The notes under the pieces: model-generated
Told to the model about the DNA's origin: nothing
The model's input: only the letters and a program-made list of their open reading frames with translations
Database searches by the model: none
Part shown: positions 61,110 to 64,000 of the stretch, one piece after another
Layout of the letters: every line of letters begins with the position of its first letter
Numbering within the stretch: the first letter of the stretch is position 1
Assembly: GCA_916613615.1 (NCBI GenBank)
Contig: OU744732.1
Span: forward strand, 32,325,950-32,389,949
Reading direction: 5' to 3'
DNA from: Steromphala cineraria
Lineage: Eukaryota > Mollusca > Gastropoda > Trochida > Trochidae
Length of the DNA stretch: 64,000 nucleotides
Position numbers and translations under genes: made by a program

Positions 61110-62210
61110 CATATCTAACAGTATAACATAATTTGATAACGCATGAAATATGTCTAAAAGAAAATTTAAGGCCTTGTTTACCATAGAGTATTGTATAATA
61201 ATGAAGCTAGGACTCAGTATGTAAAAGTAGTACAGTATTATGACATCACAAGCAGAATAATTGCGTTGTTGATACTCACCATCTTGTTATTAACCCTCAG
61301 CTGACACCGTGTATAACACCTTCCAGTACTCTAATGAGTTCATGCTACTTACGTCACACATGCATGCACTAGGTGAGATTAATTGTGTAGTGTGTGGCAC
61401 AGCAAAAGCTAATTAACTTTGAGGCAACTGTTTTGTCTTTGGTCTACATATTGTGCAGAGAAATATATGGCAATATTTGTTTCTCAAATATTTTCAGGTG
61501 TGACAAGTTAAATTAATATCCGCGAGAAATGACACTTTCATTAAATAATCAATTCATTTATAGTGACAACATTTATTTTGAAAGAGTGCGCATCAGAGAG
61601 TCCTGGTACTATCCTAAAATCACTATATTCAGTATTTCGTTATAAAGGCAGATAAATATATGTTCAAATGTCAAAAACAATTAATACATTGTTGGAAATA
61701 CATGTAGGACATACCAGGAAAGGATGCATCTTCGTATATACCTGTAATATGGCTTGTGTGTCACCATTAAATTACCTTTGACTTCTTGAAATATGTAATT
61801 AAATTTACGTCTTCCTTTAAGTTTTGTTTCAGAACTTTATACCAAAGGAAACTACCAGAAATCAAAGGGACTGTTTAGGAGATATAAATGATCACAGTTG
61901 TGGTAAATGAATTAATTTCCGGTCTAATTAACACAAACAACTTTGCTTAAATATGTTTCTTTGGAATTTCATAACATGCTAATAATTATCATCTTATTTG
62001 GATATTCCCTATGTTGATGAAAATATCAAAGATCCGACATTTAAAATCATCAGAAAGTTATATTTCTGCAATATGTATTTTATCATAACATAATCATAAG
62101 CAAATGTAATTGAATTCCACAATTTCAACGATTTGGTTCTTTCCTTTCGCATAACGTCAATACTCTATCAATAATGAAATAAACGATCTACTTTTGACGA
62201 TTAACATCTT

Positions 62211-62240
62211 GTATAGTATAGTATAGTATAGTATAGTATA
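62211..62240. repeat. GTATA microsatellite, 6 units
   Basis: Six GTATA units follow CATCTT, where units A-C read CATACCCTTGAATAGTCAG. It is private to unit D. Confidence 0.95.
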
Positions 62241-63819
62241 ACTTGTATAGTCAGAGAGGACTTGATCATTTAATTGGGAGAGGAGGATCTTACGTCAGTT
62301 TCTGAAAATCGAGGCTTTTCGTTCCATTGAATATCAATACCATCATTTGCTTACTTACAAGAAGATTAAACTAACACAATTGTTACCTTTTGATATGTTG
62401 TTTAACTCGAAGATGTGTAAAATATGTTTCTTCAACTTTGAGAATGTAAAGGTATTTGTTGTAAACTTGCCAAAAAAACAAAAATCATGAATAAAAAATA
62501 ATTTATAATCTATTATAAGACAAGTTGTCTACTAGATCTCATCTTAATGAAACTGTACTTTAGTCTGTTAAGCTCATAATATTAGTTAAAAATCATAGTT
62601 TTGTCACTTTGCAATAAGGGTTGAACATTCTAAACAGCAAATGTCTGTTATGGATGTTTTTGAAATATATACAATGACATCTTATTTCCTCTTTGATCAT
62701 CATCTTAAAATGCTTCAGGCAATAATCTTGTTGTCTGCAATAGACGTGAAACTCATTAGTATTAATGATGTTATTGTAAGATCTTGAGGTTAACGATCAG
62801 GTTCTTGATAATGTAAGGCTTGGTGATATAACATGATTAATAGAAGCACATTCCTACTTTTGATAATACCTTTGAATTCTCTTTAAGTTAAAAGAAACGA
62901 GAATGCATTCCTTAAAAAGGTTTAATCAGAGGTACTGAACTTCGTTCAGAAAGGATGATATTTGAATGCTAGTAAAGCCAAATAAGGTGTACACCCTGGG
63001 CTTGTCTGTGTCAGATATGACTTTATGATGTAATAAGTACAATCATTAACTCAATGAAAATGAAGAATAACAAGTTTTTTTCAAAGCAATCACTAGCTGC
63101 ATTGGCCACCCTTCTTAAATGATTAATTACGGACAAGGTATGACTTATTTTAGAAGTAATATAATGGAACAAATAAGGTTAAGACTTTTTTTTACCCTTT
63201 GTTATTAATTTATGATGCGTGGTGGGGTTTGTTTAGACAAAGTTAGTTCGTGTTGGCCAACAGCATCATTCGTAACAAAGAGTTGATTGATCGTATCATT
63301 AACCTCTGTCTGATCCAATGTTCTTCATCAGGGTAATTTCTTATCTATCAAATCGTAAGTCATGTCCAAATGTTATTTAAAGAAAACAAAGTGTGATCAC
63401 AAACGCAAAGCAGCAAGTTTGAAACATATTGCACCTTAGTTCTTTACATGATGTGATGTCAAGAACAGACAACTGTTATATGTAGAGTGGCTGCTAATTG
63501 TGTTTTCTCCAGGAAACAGAGGTTGTGTGCCTTGATGTCACCCTGCTGTTTCATTCTTTTAGATCATTTAGCTAATATTGGTTAACAAACGGTACCGACG
63601 TCACATATAGATACAGTTCAATATGGTGGTACACTTATTCAATTTCAAGCATACCATGTTAAAACAACAGAAAAAAACTTCAGAGAAAACCAGCACCCCT
63701 CGCGTGAGAAGCTGTCTATAGTTCTTGTCTCTGCCAATCCTGACCTGTGCGTGTCGATTCGTTTTAAAAAATGCAATTTGCCTGAAGCAATAACAGCACA
63801 GAAAGACATTGGTAATATA

Positions 63820-64000
63820 TTTTTTCACGTTTCAGATGTTCCTCACATGACCTTTGTATTGAGACTGGGCGCTATGTGAGCATAGCTCGTTAAGAAAGAA
63901 TATGTATCTTTGTCACTTGAATTTAATAGAAGGTGAATACCATTTTTTAATTTTATGCCCTGTTTATTCACATCTTAGGAAAAATACCCTTATATTAACA
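63820..64000 (+). pseudogene. LINE ORF2 tail in unit D, broken
   Basis: Homologous to 52853-53026, but with an in-frame TAA (GCTCGTTAAGAA) and small deletions (TGTATCTTTG for TGTAATCCTTG). It is more decayed than in the inner units. Confidence 0.65.

Larger units (their letters stand above)
61110..64000 (+). repeat. 4.7-kb tandem array, unit D, lacking the foldback element
   Basis: This is the most diverged unit and runs off the window. At 63301-63320 it reads AACCTCTGTCTGATCCAATG, where A and B have the 1.68-kb insertion, so D is a natural empty site. It also has a private GTATA microsatellite (62211-62240). The LINE tail near the end has an in-frame stop absent from A and B. Confidence 0.94.

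Overview
This is a eukaryotic, AT-rich, gene-poor and repeat-dominated window. The one intact protein gene has GT-AG introns. The repeats point to a lophotrochozoan invertebrate, most likely a bivalve or other mollusc: tRNA-headed SINEs with a GCGGCG..AACCCC tail, C-terminal scraps of non-LTR retrotransposons, many short non-autonomous DNA transposons, and a secreted single-domain C-type lectin. The species cannot be fixed from the sequence alone.

Layout. 0-7.3 kb: a head-to-head SINE pair, several foldback or TIR elements and the first copies of a TTAA-inserting MITE family. 7.5-11.8 kb: a minisatellite of ~60-bp GC-box-bearing monomers whose right half is a 12-monomer, ~715-bp higher-order repeat. 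11.8-24 kb: more MITEs, a ~148-bp tandem repeat split by a MITE in a way that reveals the insertion site, and a ~175-bp tandem repeat carrying a run of 21 G. 24.4-27.4 kb: the four-exon C-type lectin, whose last-exon end plus 3' flank is repeated three times at 103-bp spacing. 28-43.6 kb: further MITEs, a CR1/L2-type LINE remnant, a 1.12-kb tandem duplication, a second SINE, and four perfect TGACGTCA sites at 20-21-bp spacing. 43.6-47.8 kb: low-repeat DNA with no recognised gene. 48.5-64 kb: a four-copy tandem array of a ~4.7-kb unit. Three copies carry a ~1.68-kb foldback-type element built from inverted minisatellite arms of CCTAATTAGG palindromes. The fourth copy is an empty site.

Relations. 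At least three MITE families (termini AGGGGCAGTAGCACG, AGTGACACAGAGTAT, AGATGCTGTATCAC) all sit between TTAA tetranucleotides and have related ends, so they may share one transposase source, which is not in the window. A separate long-TIR family has a perfect 9-bp target duplication, as Mutator-like elements do. Copy-specific variants in the 4.7-kb array allow its history to be ordered: early duplication, foldback insertion in one copy, recent amplification of that copy, then a deletion at the C/D join.

Apart from the lectin, the open frames are short, many lack an ATG, and nearly all lie in repeats. No viral, CRISPR or prokaryotic gene content was seen.
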